The notes beneath the pieces were generated by a model. That model had not been told where the DNA came from and did not search any database. It saw only the letters and a program-made list of their open reading frames with translations. A DNA stretch of 64,000 bases from Azospirillum lipoferum (lineage in GTDB: Bacteria; Pseudomonadota; Alphaproteobacteria; Azospirillales; Azospirillaceae). The position numbers were made by a program, and so were the translations under genes. This document shows positions 50,452 to 59,911 of this stretch, piece after piece; within the stretch, counting starts at the first letter, position 1; each line of letters starts with the position of its first letter. Where the stretch lies: the NCBI RefSeq assembly GCF_024170005.1, contig NZ_JALJXJ010000014.1:1-64000 (forward strand). The letters run 5' to 3'.

Positions 50452-51090
50452 ATGGCCGACAAGGAAGACCAGAAGTCCGCTCCGATCACGATCAAGAAGT
50501 ACGCCAACCGGCGGCTCTACAATACCGCCACCAGCAGCTACGTCACGCTGGACCATCTCTGCCAGATGGTGAAGGACGGTCTGGACTTCGTGGTCTATGA
50601 CGCGAAGACCGGGGAAGACATTACCCGGTCCGTCCTGACCCAGATCATCGTGGAGGAGGAAAGCAAGGGTCAGAATCTGCTGCCCATCAGCTTCCTGCGC
50701 CAGTTGATCGGCTTCTACGGCGACAACATGCAGTCGGTTGTGCCGCGCTATCTGGAATATTCGATGCAGGCCTTCTCTCGCAATCAGGAGCAGATGCGCG
50801 ATTATTTCCAGAACACGCTGGGCGGCATGTTTCCGTTCGGACGCCTGGACGAGGTCAGCAAGCAGAATATGGCGATGTTCGAACGCGCCATGCGCATGTT
50901 TACGCCCTTCGGCACTGCCGGGGCCGCGGACGAGGCGCCCGGCGCGCAGCGACCGGCCGGCCAGTCCGGCCAGACGCCCGCCGCCACCCCCGTCGGCGCC
51001 ACTTTCGATGAATTGCAGAAGCAGATCGACGAATTGCAGAAGCAGATTGCCAGCATCGCCAGCCCGGGCGGCAAGTCGGACACAAAGTAA
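50452..51090 (+). CDS. phaR: Polyhydroxyalkanoate synthesis repressor PhaR
   Basis: A 212-residue regulator. The N-terminal PHB/PHA accumulation DNA-binding domain is typical: ITIKKYANRRLYNTATSSYVTLDHLCQMVKDG. A second conserved helical part (LLPISFLRQLIGFYGDNMQSVVPRYLE) follows, then a low-complexity tail ending in a duplicated heptad (DELQKQI twice, encoded by a near-perfect DNA repeat) that could form a coiled coil. PhaR senses PHB granules and represses phasin and synthesis genes. GAAAGAA precedes the ATG. The gene diverges from phaE/phaC. Confidence 0.95.
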   Translation: MADKEDQKSAPITIKKYANRRLYNTATSSYVTLDHLCQMVKDGLDFVVYDAKTGEDITRSVLTQIIVEEESKGQNLLPISFLRQLIGFYGDNMQSVVPRYLEYSMQAFSRNQEQMRDYFQNTLGGMFPFGRLDEVSKQNMAMFERAMRMFTPFGTAGAADEAPGAQRPAGQSGQTPAATPVGATFDELQKQIDELQKQIASIASPGGKSDTK

Positions 51091-51143
51091 TGGGTGGCCG
51101 GACAATTCCGGCGGAAAAGGTTCCCGAGTGACGGACAGCGAGG

Positions 51144-51169
51144 AAGGCGGGGTCATACCCCGCCTTTTT
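51144..51169 (+). terminator. Terminator of phaR
   Basis: AAGGCGGGGT, a short loop and ACCCCGCC followed by TTTTT, 53 nt after the phaR stop. Confidence 0.9.
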
Positions 51170-51296
51170 CATTGCGCCGACCGGGGTGGGCGCGCAGGCT
51201 TGGGGCCGTGCATAGGGGGCACCTTCTCGTCCACGGAGCCGGTCCGGCCGATTGCCGGTTCAACCGGCCCGCCCAACCGTCAGGAGGGAACCGACC

Positions 51297-51515
51297 ATGA
51301 CCACCGAGCTAACCGTTTCCATCACCATGGCCAGCGACGACCCGCGCGAGGTCACGCGATTCGAAAACCTGCTGCGCGACTGGCTCAGCCATCAGCCGGG
51401 CGTGGCCGGCATGGCCATCGCCGACCGTGGCAACGACGTTGCGGCCGAAAGCATCTGGCGCGCCGCCCGCAAGGCTACCTTCGGACCGGCGCTGAAGAAC
51501 CCGTTCGCGCCCTGA
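51297..51515 (+). CDS. Small protein of unknown function
   Basis: A 72-residue protein starting MTTELTVSITMASDDPREV, with AGGAGG 9 nt upstream, which strongly supports translation. No signal peptide or membrane segment is seen; it may be a small alpha/beta protein. It ends 18 bp before the convergent ATP-grasp gene. No family is recognised. Confidence 0.7.
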   Translation: MTTELTVSITMASDDPREVTRFENLLRDWLSHQPGVAGMAIADRGNDVAAESIWRAARKATFGPALKNPFAP

Positions 51516-51533
51516 CGATAACAACGGTCGCGA

Positions 51534-52724
51534 TCAGCCCCTGAACAGGTGCGGGATCATCGCCGAATCCGGGCCGGTGCCCGATCCCAGGCGCGGATCG
51601 GTGGATTCCCGCACCCCCATGCCCAGGCACTTGTCGCCGATGACCCAGGCGTGCAGGACAGCACGCGTGTCCTCCTCGCGGAAGCAGGGCGGGGTTTCCA
51701 ACCAAACCGCGCCATGCGCCGCGACATCCTCGCCGATGTCCGGCCCATCGTCGGCGATCACCGATCCATGCTTCAGAATGCAGGTCGGCGCACCGTCGAG
51801 CCCGTGAAGCGCCCGCACGGTCACCATCTCGGCCCCCGCCACGCCGCTGGGGTCCAGGGCCGCACGGCACAGGTTCGGGTGGCGTGGATAGAGATAGGAA
51901 AGCACCGCCAGCAGGCCATGGTTCGACCACAGCCAGCACCACAGCGGCGACAGCACGCTCATGCCGCTGCTGCGCAGGCGCTGGAGGAACCCGTCATCGG
52001 CCAACCCATCCCAGGGATAAAGCTTCGCCAGCCAGGAGATCGGCAGTCCTTCGTCATCCAGGAACCGGCGGCCATCCCAGGCGATGGAATGCAGCGGCAG
52101 CAGGCGGGTGTCGATGCCGGCCTCCGCCGCGGTCGCGGCGAGATAAACCAGTTCGCCCTCGCGCACCGGGTCGGGGGTGGCACAGGTCGCATGGATGCGG
52201 TCGCGGCCGGGTACACCCGTCGCCAGTTCCTCCCACCGCTCCACCAACGCTTCGTGCAGGCCATTGAACTGGTTGGCGTCGGGGGCCATCGCTTCGCGCC
52301 AGTTGCGCTGGATCATCGAAGCGGCGAACAGACCTTCCGTGGTGTCGTAGTTGCACCCCAGCAGCTTGACGCTGTCGCGCCCATCATAGGCCAGCGTCAG
52401 CCGGCCGGCGAGCCCGCCGGCCCGTTCGTTGCGCCGCCCGCCGGCCCAGTAATCGAGCCAGGACGCCTCCAGCAGGCGCGCCAGATCGCCGCGGATGCCG
52501 AGCGCGGCGAACAGCTTGTGCTCCATCACATGGCGCACGGCGACGGCGATCATGCTGTGCAGTTCGTCGGCCACGCTTTCGATCAGGTCGATCTGCGAGG
52601 CGGTGAACTCATAGACGGTGTCCTCCCGCCAGCCGGCCCCGGCCGACATGGCGCGCACGCCGTAGGGATATTTGCGGAGACCCGGGCGCCAGTCGGCCCG
52701 CGGCTTGATCGTCGTCCTGCGCAT
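51534..52724 (-). CDS. Glutathionylspermidine-synthase-family ATP-grasp protein
   Basis: A 396-residue protein of the GSP-synthase C-terminal (ATP-grasp) family. It has the opening RADWRPGLRKYPYGV, the acceptor-site region LFAALGI...WLDYW, GCNYDTTEGLFAASMIQRNW and the closing HAWVIGDKCLGMGVRE, which match the carboxylate-amine ligase part of Gss without the amidase domain. Such stand-alone proteins are often called YgiC/YjfC-like; their substrates are unknown but likely a peptide or amine joined with ATP. GGAAC precedes the ATG. Confidence 0.88.
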   Translation of the reverse strand: MRRTTIKPRADWRPGLRKYPYGVRAMSAGAGWREDTVYEFTASQIDLIESVADELHSMIAVAVRHVMEHKLFAALGIRGDLARLLEASWLDYWAGGRRNERAGGLAGRLTLAYDGRDSVKLLGCNYDTTEGLFAASMIQRNWREAMAPDANQFNGLHEALVERWEELATGVPGRDRIHATCATPDPVREGELVYLAATAAEAGIDTRLLPLHSIAWDGRRFLDDEGLPISWLAKLYPWDGLADDGFLQRLRSSGMSVLSPLWCWLWSNHGLLAVLSYLYPRHPNLCRAALDPSGVAGAEMVTVRALHGLDGAPTCILKHGSVIADDGPDIGEDVAAHGAVWLETPPCFREEDTRAVLHAWVIGDKCLGMGVRESTDPRLGSGTGPDSAMIPHLFRG

Positions 52725-53126
52725 GCCCGTTCCAAATCCCCGATCGTCAGCGGCGGAGGGCCGGGGAAGATGCGGCGGCGGACCGACGCCCACAAAGCCG
52801 CATGGAAAGGGTGACGGGCAGCAGGCTGGTCAACTGTCCACAGGTCAACGGTCAACTCCGGGGGGCCAATCCAATGCAGACGCGGATGCTCGCGACGCAA
52901 TCGCTGCGACGCAAGTACAGCCTTGCGTATGTAACCTGCCGCGACGCGACGCGCCAGCGCGCATCCGCGATAGCTCTCCCCCGACTGAGTGCGCCGGGAC
53001 CGGGCGAGACAAGCAACACCCCCATCGGCCGCTGCGCAGGGCCGGCAGCAGCGGCGAAAGGCAGCAGCGGCCGCACCGGCAGGGACCAGTCGCCGGTACG
53101 GACCGCTGCCTGTCAGCCCACGCGCG
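52725..53126. other. Intergenic region without a recognised gene
   Basis: About 400 bp between two minus-strand genes. An open frame on the plus strand runs through it but has a composition unlike a protein and no ribosome-binding site. No palindrome of note was seen. Confidence 0.45.
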
Positions 53127-53507
53127 TCAGATCAGCGGCGCCGACGGATGCCGCGCCAGCGAGCGCATCGCCCACAAGGCCAGACGGCCGCGGCGCGGCT
53201 TCATCACAGCTGCCACCCGATGCAGCGGCGGCAGCGGCGGAACTGCCGACAGGCCGGGGACCAGCACCGGGCGGTCGTCGCGCGAGCCGCCCAGGCGCTG
53301 GAGCCTGCGGGCCGACAACACCATGCGCAACACCTCTTCCTCGGACACCGTCCGGCGGGCCGGGGCGGAGGCAAGGCTTGCCGCCTCGCACAAGGCTGCC
53401 CGTTCAGCCAACAGCCCGGTCAGGCCCTTGGCCGCCGCCGTCAGTGCGGCTTCATTGTAAAGGGCGAGGACAAGCGTCCTCAACCCGTGTTCCATCCGTG
53501 TGGACAT
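53127..53507 (-). CDS. Hypothetical protein
   Basis: A 126-residue soluble protein rich in Ala, Leu and Arg. The first 60 residues are mostly helical (LRTLVLALYNEAALTAAAKGLTGLLAERAALCEAASL), the rest is basic. CGGAG lies 10 nt before the chosen ATG; the upstream in-frame extension looks non-coding. No family or motif is recognised. Confidence 0.6.
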   Translation of the reverse strand: MSTRMEHGLRTLVLALYNEAALTAAAKGLTGLLAERAALCEAASLASAPARRTVSEEEVLRMVLSARRLQRLGGSRDDRPVLVPGLSAVPPLPPLHRVAAVMKPRRGRLALWAMRSLARHPSAPLI

Positions 53508-53779
53508 GGCGGGCGCTCCGGAAAAATCGGAATGGCGTGCGGATCGATTGCGTGTTTTCGTCGAAGCGTGCGGCAGACTGTTTGCGGTTCGACAGGCGCG
53601 ATTATCCGTGCGCGGCACCCGTTCGGCCATGCGCCCCAAGGTGGTAACACCCTGTCTGCGCCTTCCTGATGCGGAAAGGCCACAGTGGCTGTACCGATAA
53701 AGATCTTGGAAGATCGGGAGAAATTTGGGCAATCGGGAAGCGCGGTCGGGATTTGTCCGTCCCGACAGACGGCAGAGAA

Positions 53780-53855
<76 letters not shown>

Positions 53856-53893
53856 ACTATACTTCTCTTACTCTTGACCAACACTGAGGGTGT

Positions 53894-53980
53894 TGGTGCG
53901 CTTGGAGGGAGTCGAACCCCCACGGCCTTTCAGCCACTAGGACCTGAACCTAGCGCGTCTACCAGTTCCGCCACAAGCGC
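53894..53980 (-). tRNA. tRNA-Leu(CAG)
   Basis: A minus-strand type II tRNA with long variable arm (GGCTGAAAGGCC region), acceptor GCGCTTG/CAAGCGC, anticodon CAG at 53946-53944 in TTCAGGT, T-arm GGGGGTTCGACTCCC, discriminator A and encoded CCA. It lies 38 bp upstream of tRNA-Ala and is probably co-transcribed with it. Confidence 0.97.
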
Positions 53981-54012
53981 GTCCGCGTTTCTTGGGGTCA
54001 CGCGGGGCGCTC

Positions 54013-54041
54013 TATGTACCCAGAGCGGCGGCCGCGCTCAA
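54013..54041 (-). promoter_or_regulatory. Promoter of tRNA-Leu/tRNA-Ala
   Basis: On the minus strand, TTGAGC, a 17-bp spacer and TACATA, ending about 32 bp before the tRNA-Leu 5' end. Confidence 0.5.
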
Positions 54042-54104
54042 GTGGAAAATGCAATCGCGCAAAAGTTTTCTCGGGGGGCTTGGTGGGGGCGAATTGCGCC
54101 CCCA

Positions 54105-55052
54105 TCACTCCGCCGGCTTGATCGCGTAGAATCGGTAGACCCGCATACCGGCCTCAATGGCGGCGACGCGGCGGGCCCACAGCTCGACCTCCTCCATCAC
54201 CGCCAGTTTGGTTGGGGTATCGAGCTGGAATTTCTCCAGATGCTCGACCAGCCCCTGGATGGCGGACAGGATCAGGCCGCGGTGGGTGTCGGTGATGTCC
54301 TCGGCGATGCGCAGGTCGAGGTTGCGCTGGGCGAACGCGTTGGCCATGCGATCCTTGGGCCACAGGTTCGGCGTCAGCGGCTCCTTGTCGCACCAGGTCT
54401 GCACCGCCTTGGTGCCCATCGCATCCGCTTCGGCGATGTAGTCGGTGATCAGCAGATGGCCGCGCGGCTTCAGCGCCAGTTCCATGCCGTCGAACATCTG
54501 CTCCTTGTCGCGGACAAAGAACAGGCCTTCCTTGTAGACGATGGCGTCGACGCGCTTGGGATAGCCGAAATGTTCAGGATTGAAGGTCTCGATCGGCGCC
54601 TTCTTTTCCAGACCCATCTTGAAGGAGCGGACCATACCCTCCTTCGCCAGCAACTCCGACGCCTCCAGCCCGGTGACCCAGCAGCCGTATTTGCCGGCCA
54701 TGGTGCGGCTGGTGCCGCCCAGCCCGGCCGCGAGGTCCAGCACACTCATCGCCGGGTTCAGGCCCAGCGGCTTGACCAGATAGGGGATATGGTCGGCGCC
54801 GCCGGGGGTGTTGAAGCCCTCGCCCCACATCTTCTCCGCAACTTCGATGCGGGTGGCGGTCCACAGCGGCTTGCCCCAGCGGTTCATCCCGGGGCCGGGA
54901 GCGGAGGCGGCAGGCTGCGGCTGCGCCTTCTCCTGCGGTTGCTCCTCACCCTTCTTCGCCTTCAGACCGGACAGGTCATAGCCTTCCCACCACGCATAGA
55001 GACGCGTCTTCAGGCTCGGTCCGTTTCCGGACGCTCCGTCCTTGTCCGTCAT
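54105..55052 (-). CDS. SAM-dependent methyltransferase
   Basis: A 315-residue class I methyltransferase. Motif I is VLDLAAGLGGTSR (about residues 104-116) and the later motifs are VTGLEAS and LLITDYI. A flexible N-terminal segment with Pro/Gln-rich linker precedes the domain. The substrate is unknown; the family resembles small-molecule or lipid methyltransferases. The start MTDKDGA is preceded by GGGGCG. Confidence 0.82.
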   Translation of the reverse strand: MTDKDGASGNGPSLKTRLYAWWEGYDLSGLKAKKGEEQPQEKAQPQPAASAPGPGMNRWGKPLWTATRIEVAEKMWGEGFNTPGGADHIPYLVKPLGLNPAMSVLDLAAGLGGTSRTMAGKYGCWVTGLEASELLAKEGMVRSFKMGLEKKAPIETFNPEHFGYPKRVDAIVYKEGLFFVRDKEQMFDGMELALKPRGHLLITDYIAEADAMGTKAVQTWCDKEPLTPNLWPKDRMANAFAQRNLDLRIAEDITDTHRGLILSAIQGLVEHLEKFQLDTPTKLAVMEEVELWARRVAAIEAGMRVYRFYAIKPAE

Positions 55053-55263
55053 CGCCCCATGTCCGTCATCGCCGTGGCACCCCATCCGCCAACCGACTCC
55101 CGCACGCGACCGGCTTCCCCCGCAGGTCGCGTGTGGTGCGGTATCCTCACGGTTGCTTGGCTTGCCCCAAACACACTGTCCGCAAGAACCTGTTCAGCCT
55201 CAGGTTAGACGGACGCTAATCGCATGCAAGCGGAAAAATTTCTCCCTGGAAACACGACACCGG

Positions 55264-56232
55264 TCAGCGCGCGGTCTTCGCCGGTGCCGTGCCGGACTCG
55301 GCCAGGGAGGCTATCCGGGTGCCCGCCGCGTTCAGCACCGGGGCGCAGGCCGCCGGCATCTTGCGGACCACCCGCGGTTCAGGCTTATGGCCCGGCGGAT
55401 GCTCGATGGCGGGAGAGGCGCTGTCCAGCCAGGACATCAGCTCGTCGCCGCAACCGTCGCCTTCGGGCTGGGCGTCCTGCTGTTCGCACAGCGGGCTGCC
55501 GGCGGGACAGCCGAGGCGGATGTGCATGTGGCCGTCATGGCCGTGCCAGGGGCGCAGCTTGTTCAGGAAGCCGCGGTCGGGCCAGCTGCGCTGGCACATC
55601 GCCAGCTTGATTGCCGGGTTGACGAAGATGCGGGTGACGCGGGCGTCGCTGGCGGCAATCTGGATCATCTTCGCCTGGCGGTCCGACCAATCGCCGGTAA
55701 CGCGCATGCGGTCGTAGTCGACAAACTTGATCTCGTCCAGCCGCTCGCGGCCGGCCCGGCCCATCGGCGGCAGATCCAGCCGCAGCCAGATGTCGGCGTC
55801 CAGCCCGATCTGATGGCTGGCATGGCCCGACGGCATGGGCCCGCCGCGCGCCTGCCCCATGTCGCCGATCAGTGCGGTGCCCAGCCCGGCCATCGCCACC
55901 TTCTGCCCGAAGTCGCGAAGCATGTCGACCAGCACAGGGTGACCGTAATTGCGTTGGCGCGACAGCCTGATCACCTGATAGCCGACTCCCTCCGGCGGCA
56001 GGGCGCGGGCACCGGCGATGCAGCCGGCCGCATAGCCGCCGATAGATTTGGCGGCCCCCAGCGAAGGGCCGGTCACCGCACCCCAGGCGACGCTGGTGGC
56101 ATAGGCCGGGATCGGCGCCGGCCTCTTCTTGCGCGATTTGGCGTCGGCTTCGCCCACCGCCAGCAGGGCCACGGCCAGCCCGACACACGCGACCAACCTG
56201 AAGGCACGCCCGCCAAAAGCGCGAAATTCCAT
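55264..56232 (-). CDS. mepA: Penicillin-insensitive murein endopeptidase
   Basis: A protein of about 322 residues with a signal peptide (FRLVACVGLAVALLAVGEADA) followed by the MepA domain: RNYGHP, GHASHQIGLDADIW (with H, D metal ligands) and the C-terminal HGHDGHMHIR. It cleaves D-Ala-meso-DAP cross-links in peptidoglycan in the periplasm. A C-terminal Cys-containing extension of about 80 residues after HMHIR is longer than in E. coli. The start is uncertain between two nearby ATGs (56232, 56247). Confidence 0.93.
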   Translation of the reverse strand: MEFRAFGGRAFRLVACVGLAVALLAVGEADAKSRKKRPAPIPAYATSVAWGAVTGPSLGAAKSIGGYAAGCIAGARALPPEGVGYQVIRLSRQRNYGHPVLVDMLRDFGQKVAMAGLGTALIGDMGQARGGPMPSGHASHQIGLDADIWLRLDLPPMGRAGRERLDEIKFVDYDRMRVTGDWSDRQAKMIQIAASDARVTRIFVNPAIKLAMCQRSWPDRGFLNKLRPWHGHDGHMHIRLGCPAGSPLCEQQDAQPEGDGCGDELMSWLDSASPAIEHPPGHKPEPRVVRKMPAACAPVLNAAGTRIASLAESGTAPAKTAR

Positions 56233-56399
56233 CTCCGTCCCCCGCATCGCCGCCGGCACCGTCACCACCACGGCTATAGCGGAGTCGTGGTTAAGGAATG
56301 ATGGAGGAGGCTGCCGGATGGTACAACCGGACGGACAGGCGCAGGCTTGGCCCATCCGGGCAATCCAATGGGGGGTGCGCCCCCGACGGTTCTTGCTGT

Positions 56400-57533
56400 T
56401 CAGTCCAGCGTCTGGCGATAGCGTTTCAGCGCCACCACCGTCACCACCGTCAGGAACAGCGCCAGCGCCAGCACCTCGGTCGCGATCTCCGCCAGCCCGT
56501 TCCCTTTCAGCAGAATGCCGCGGACGATGCGCAGGAAGTGGGTCAGCGGCAGGATCTCGCCCACCGCCTGCGCCCAGCCGGGCATGCCGCGGAAGGGGAA
56601 CATGAAGCCGGACAGCAGCATCGACGGCAGGAAGAAGAAGAAGGACATCTGCATCGCCTGCAACTGGTTGCGCGCCAGCGTGGAGAAGGTGAAACCGACG
56701 GCCAGATTGGCGGCGATGAACAGGATCAGCACGGCGGACAGCAGGCCCAGGCTGCCGACGATCGGCACGTCGAACAGCAGCCGCGCCGCCACCACGATCA
56801 GCAGAACCTGGACATAGCCGACGACGACGAAGGGCACGATCTTGCCCAGCATGACCTCGAACGGCCGCACCGGCATGGCCAGCAGGTTCTCCATCGTCCC
56901 GCGCTCCCGCTCGCGGGTGACGGCCAGTGCGGTCATCATCACCATGGTCATGGTCAGCACCACGCCCATCAGCCCCGGCACCACATTGTACTGGGTGATG
57001 CCTTCCGGGTTGTAGCGGCGGTGGACGCGCAGTTCCACCGGGTCGGGACCGGTGCGCAAGCCCACCAGCGGCCCGGTCAGATCGGGGTTCAGCGCCTGCC
57101 GGGCGATGGCGGTCAGCGCCGACAGGGCGTTGCTGGTCGCCGCCGGATCGGTGGCGTCGGCCTCCACCAGCAGGACCGGGCGGGTGCCGCGCTGGAGGTC
57201 ACGGGCGAAGCCGGTGGGGATGGTGACGGCAAATTGCACCTCGCCCTCCGCCAGCAGCCGGTCGATCTCACCCTCCGACCCCGCGGTGCGGGTGACGGCG
57301 AAATAGCGGGAATTCTCCATCGCCGCGACCAGCGTCCGGGCGAAGGGGCTGGAGTCGGCGACCAGAACCGCGGTCGGCAATGCCTTGGGGTCGGAATTGA
57401 TGGCGAAGCCGAACAGGATCAGCTGCAGGATCGGCACCCCCACCATCATGGCGAAGGTCAGCCGGTCGCGCCGCATCTGGATGAATTCCTTCACCATCAC
57501 CGCCATCAGGCGGCCTGCCGATATCCGCGCCAT
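56400..57533 (-). CDS. ABC-2 type transporter permease (YhhJ-like)
   Basis: A 377-residue permease: one N-terminal membrane helix (about 25-45), a large extracytosolic domain to about residue 170, then five helices, with the ABC-2 signature RERERGTMENLLAMPVRPFEVMLGK. YhhJ-type permeases pair with an ATPase and an HlyD-type protein for export. Neither is next to it; the only neighbour is an ABC exporter with its own fused ATPase, so the partner is elsewhere. The ATG begins MARISAGRLMA. Confidence 0.9.
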   Translation of the reverse strand: MARISAGRLMAVMVKEFIQMRRDRLTFAMMVGVPILQLILFGFAINSDPKALPTAVLVADSSPFARTLVAAMENSRYFAVTRTAGSEGEIDRLLAEGEVQFAVTIPTGFARDLQRGTRPVLLVEADATDPAATSNALSALTAIARQALNPDLTGPLVGLRTGPDPVELRVHRRYNPEGITQYNVVPGLMGVVLTMTMVMMTALAVTRERERGTMENLLAMPVRPFEVMLGKIVPFVVVGYVQVLLIVVAARLLFDVPIVGSLGLLSAVLILFIAANLAVGFTFSTLARNQLQAMQMSFFFFLPSMLLSGFMFPFRGMPGWAQAVGEILPLTHFLRIVRGILLKGNGLAEIATEVLALALFLTVVTVVALKRYRQTLD

Positions 57534-57569
57534 CGCACTGCCTCACAGGGCCGGGGTATGCGCAAGACT

Positions 57570-59387
57570 CTACGCCACCCCGTCCGCCCGGTCGAACTGC
57601 AACGCCGCCAGCCTTGCATAGAGCCCGCCCTGCGCCACCAGCTCGCCATGGGTGCCGGTCTCGACCACGCGGCCCTGGTCCATCACCACGATGCGGTCGG
57701 CGTTCAGCACCGTCGCCAGCCGGTGGGCAACGATCAGCGTGGTGCGGCCATGCATCAGCCGGTCGAGCGCGTCCTGCACCATGCGCTCGCTCTCGGCATC
57801 CAGCGCGCTGGTCGCCTCATCCAGCAGCAGCACCGGCGGGTCGCGCAGGATGGCGCGGGCGATGGCGAGCCGCTGGCGCTGGCCGCCCGACAGCCGCACG
57901 CCCTTCTCGCCGAGGAAGGTGCCGAACCCCTCCGGCAGCGCATCGAGGAAGTCCAACGCGTGGGCGGCCTCGGCGGCGGCGCGCACCTCGGCGTCCGACG
58001 CATCGGGCCGGCCGTAGCGGATATTCTCCCAGGCGTCGGCGGAGAAGACCACCGGGTCCTGCGCGACGAGGCCCAGGCGACGCCGCACCGCCACCGGATC
58101 GGCATCGCGGACATCAACGCCGTCGAGCCGCACCGAACCGGCCTGCGGGTCGTAATAACGCAGCAGAAGCTGGAACACCGTCGACTTGCCGGCCCCCGAC
58201 GGACCGACCAGGGCCACCCGCTCGCCTGGCTTGACGTCCAGCGAGAATCCCTCCAGCGCCGCCCAGTCCGGGCGCGAGGGGTAGTGGAAGCGGACATCGT
58301 CGAAAGACAGCGCCCCCGCCGCCGGGCTGGGCAGCGACTTCGGCACGGCCGGCGCGCGGATCTCCGACTCGACAGCCAGCAGGCTGAACAGCCGTTCGGT
58401 GGCGCCAGCGGCGCGCTGGAGGTCGCCGATCACTTCGCTGATGGCGCCGACCGATCCGGCGACGACCACCGAATAGATGACGAAGGCCGACAGCTCACCC
58501 GGCGTGATGCGCCCCGCCACCACGTCATGACCGCCGATCCACAGGATGATGCCGACGGCGCCGAACACCAGGACGATGACGATCACGGTCATCACCGCCC
58601 GCACCCGTACCCGGCGGATGGCGACGTCGAAGGCTTCCTCCACCCGCTTGCCGAACAGGGCGCGGTCGATCGCCTCATGGGTGAAGGCCTGGACCGTGCG
58701 GATGGCGGCCAGCGTCTCCTCGACGAAGGAGCCGATGTCGGCGATGCGATCCTGGCTGTCGCGCGACAGTTTGCGCACCCGTCGGCCGAAAAAGATGATC
58801 GGCGCCACCACCAGCGGCACCACCAGCGCCACCAGCCCGGTCAGCTTGGGCGAGGTGATCAGCAGCATGCCGGTGCCGCCCAGGAACAGCAGCGCGTTGC
58901 GCAACGCAATGGAGGCTGACGAGCCGACGACCACCTGCAACAGCGTGGTGTCGGTGGTCAGGCGCGACAGGATCTCGCCGGTCTTGGTCGTCTCGAAGAA
59001 GCCGGGCGACAGGGTCAGCACATGGTCGTAGACGGCGCGCCGGATGTCGGCGACCACCCGCTCGCCGATCCAGCTGACCAGATAGAAGCGTCCATAGGTG
59101 GAGGCCGCCATCAATGCGATCACCCCCAGCAGCACCAGCAGCGCCCGGTCGAGCAGCGAGGTATCGCCACCGGCGAAGCCCTGGTCGATCAGCACCCGCA
59201 TCCCCTGCCCCATCCCGAGCACGGTGCCGGCGGCCACGGTCAGTGCCACCATGGCACCCAGGATGCGCCATTTGTAAGGAAGCAGGAACGGCACCAGCCG
59301 GCGCAGGGGACCGAGGTCGCGGCGGCGGGCGTCCGCCTCGCCACGGGCGGAGGCGGCGATCATGTCGGGGGAGGGTTGGCGAGCCAC
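57570..59387 (-). CDS. ABC transporter, fused exporter half-molecule (MsbA-like)
   Basis: A 605-residue half-exporter: six membrane helices in residues about 30-320, then an ATPase domain with Walker A GPSGAGKST, signature RLSGGQRQR, Walker B LLLDEATSALD and the H-loop IVAHRL. It works as a homodimer, probably exporting a lipid or peptide. The start is GTG; GGGAAC is upstream. It precedes the ABC-2 permease by 36 bp, so the two may be co-transcribed. It lacks a peptidase domain, so it is not an obvious bacteriocin exporter. Confidence 0.92.
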   Translation of the reverse strand: MARQPSPDMIAASARGEADARRRDLGPLRRLVPFLLPYKWRILGAMVALTVAAGTVLGMGQGMRVLIDQGFAGGDTSLLDRALLVLLGVIALMAASTYGRFYLVSWIGERVVADIRRAVYDHVLTLSPGFFETTKTGEILSRLTTDTTLLQVVVGSSASIALRNALLFLGGTGMLLITSPKLTGLVALVVPLVVAPIIFFGRRVRKLSRDSQDRIADIGSFVEETLAAIRTVQAFTHEAIDRALFGKRVEEAFDVAIRRVRVRAVMTVIVIVLVFGAVGIILWIGGHDVVAGRITPGELSAFVIYSVVVAGSVGAISEVIGDLQRAAGATERLFSLLAVESEIRAPAVPKSLPSPAAGALSFDDVRFHYPSRPDWAALEGFSLDVKPGERVALVGPSGAGKSTVFQLLLRYYDPQAGSVRLDGVDVRDADPVAVRRRLGLVAQDPVVFSADAWENIRYGRPDASDAEVRAAAEAAHALDFLDALPEGFGTFLGEKGVRLSGGQRQRLAIARAILRDPPVLLLDEATSALDAESERMVQDALDRLMHGRTTLIVAHRLATVLNADRIVVMDQGRVVETGTHGELVAQGGLYARLAALQFDRADGVA

Positions 59388-59539
59388 GCGGTTCCCGCTT
59401 GTCTGTTGGGGTTATTGATGCGGATCGCTGGCATATAGCGCGGTGCGGTGACGCCAACAAGGCGACGGACAGGCGAAACTCCTCGTAAAATGGCCTTGGA
59501 ACCCGTCGCAGACTCCCCGGATGAGCCTTGATTCCGGGG

Positions 59540-59568
59540 TTGCACCGGCAGAAGTGTTTTGGTATAGA
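59540..59568 (+). promoter_or_regulatory. Promoter of rpmE
   Basis: TTGCAC, 17 bp and TATAGA, ending 28 bp before the rpmE start. A clean alphaproteobacterial housekeeping promoter. Confidence 0.75.
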
Positions 59569-59596
59569 CGCCGCTCGCTTTGCAGGAACCCCGGCC

Positions 59597-59821
59597 ATGA
59601 AGACTGACATCCATCCCGACTATCACGAGATCACCGTGGTCATGACCGACGGCAGCTCGTTCACGACCCGCTCCACCATGGGCAAGCCGGGCGACACGCT
59701 GCGCCTCGACATCGACCCGAAGTCGCACCCGGCCTGGACCGGCGTGCAGAAGCTGCTGGACACCGGCGGGCAGATCGCCAAGTTCAACAAGCGCTTCGCG
59801 AACTTCGGCCTCAAGAAGTAA
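59597..59821 (+). CDS. rpmE: 50S ribosomal protein L31
   Basis: A 74-residue L31 with the expected start MKTDIHPDYHEI and end KFNKRFANFG. It has no Cys, so it is the zinc-free type usual in alphaproteobacteria. The upstream in-frame extension lacks family sequence. It is monocistronic between its promoter and a strong terminator. L31 binds the central protuberance of the large subunit. Confidence 0.97.
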   Translation: MKTDIHPDYHEITVVMTDGSSFTTRSTMGKPGDTLRLDIDPKSHPAWTGVQKLLDTGGQIAKFNKRFANFGLKK

Positions 59822-59851
59822 GCGTTACCGCACTTCTATCCTGCCGATGCG

Positions 59852-59884
59852 AAAAGGGCGTCCGACTGGTTCGGACGCCCTTTT
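59852..59884. terminator. Bidirectional terminator after rpmE
   Basis: A perfect 14-bp stem (AAAAGGGCGTCCGA / TCGGACGCCCTTTT) with a 5-nt loop. T-runs lie on both strands, so it serves rpmE and the convergent DUF1465 gene. Confidence 0.93.
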
Positions 59885-59911
59885 CGTTTGCGCGCACCCA
59901 GTGGCTGCCTT

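Noticed and set aside
52802..53647. Plus-strand frame across an intergenic region and a minus-strand gene
   Set aside because: Arg, Ala and Pro-rich composition without a ribosome-binding site; the opposite strand has a better supported gene.
53745..53766. Inverted repeat GTCGGGA/TCCCGAC downstream of tRNA-Ala
   Set aside because: Stem of 7 bp without T-run on the minus strand; not enough to call a terminator.
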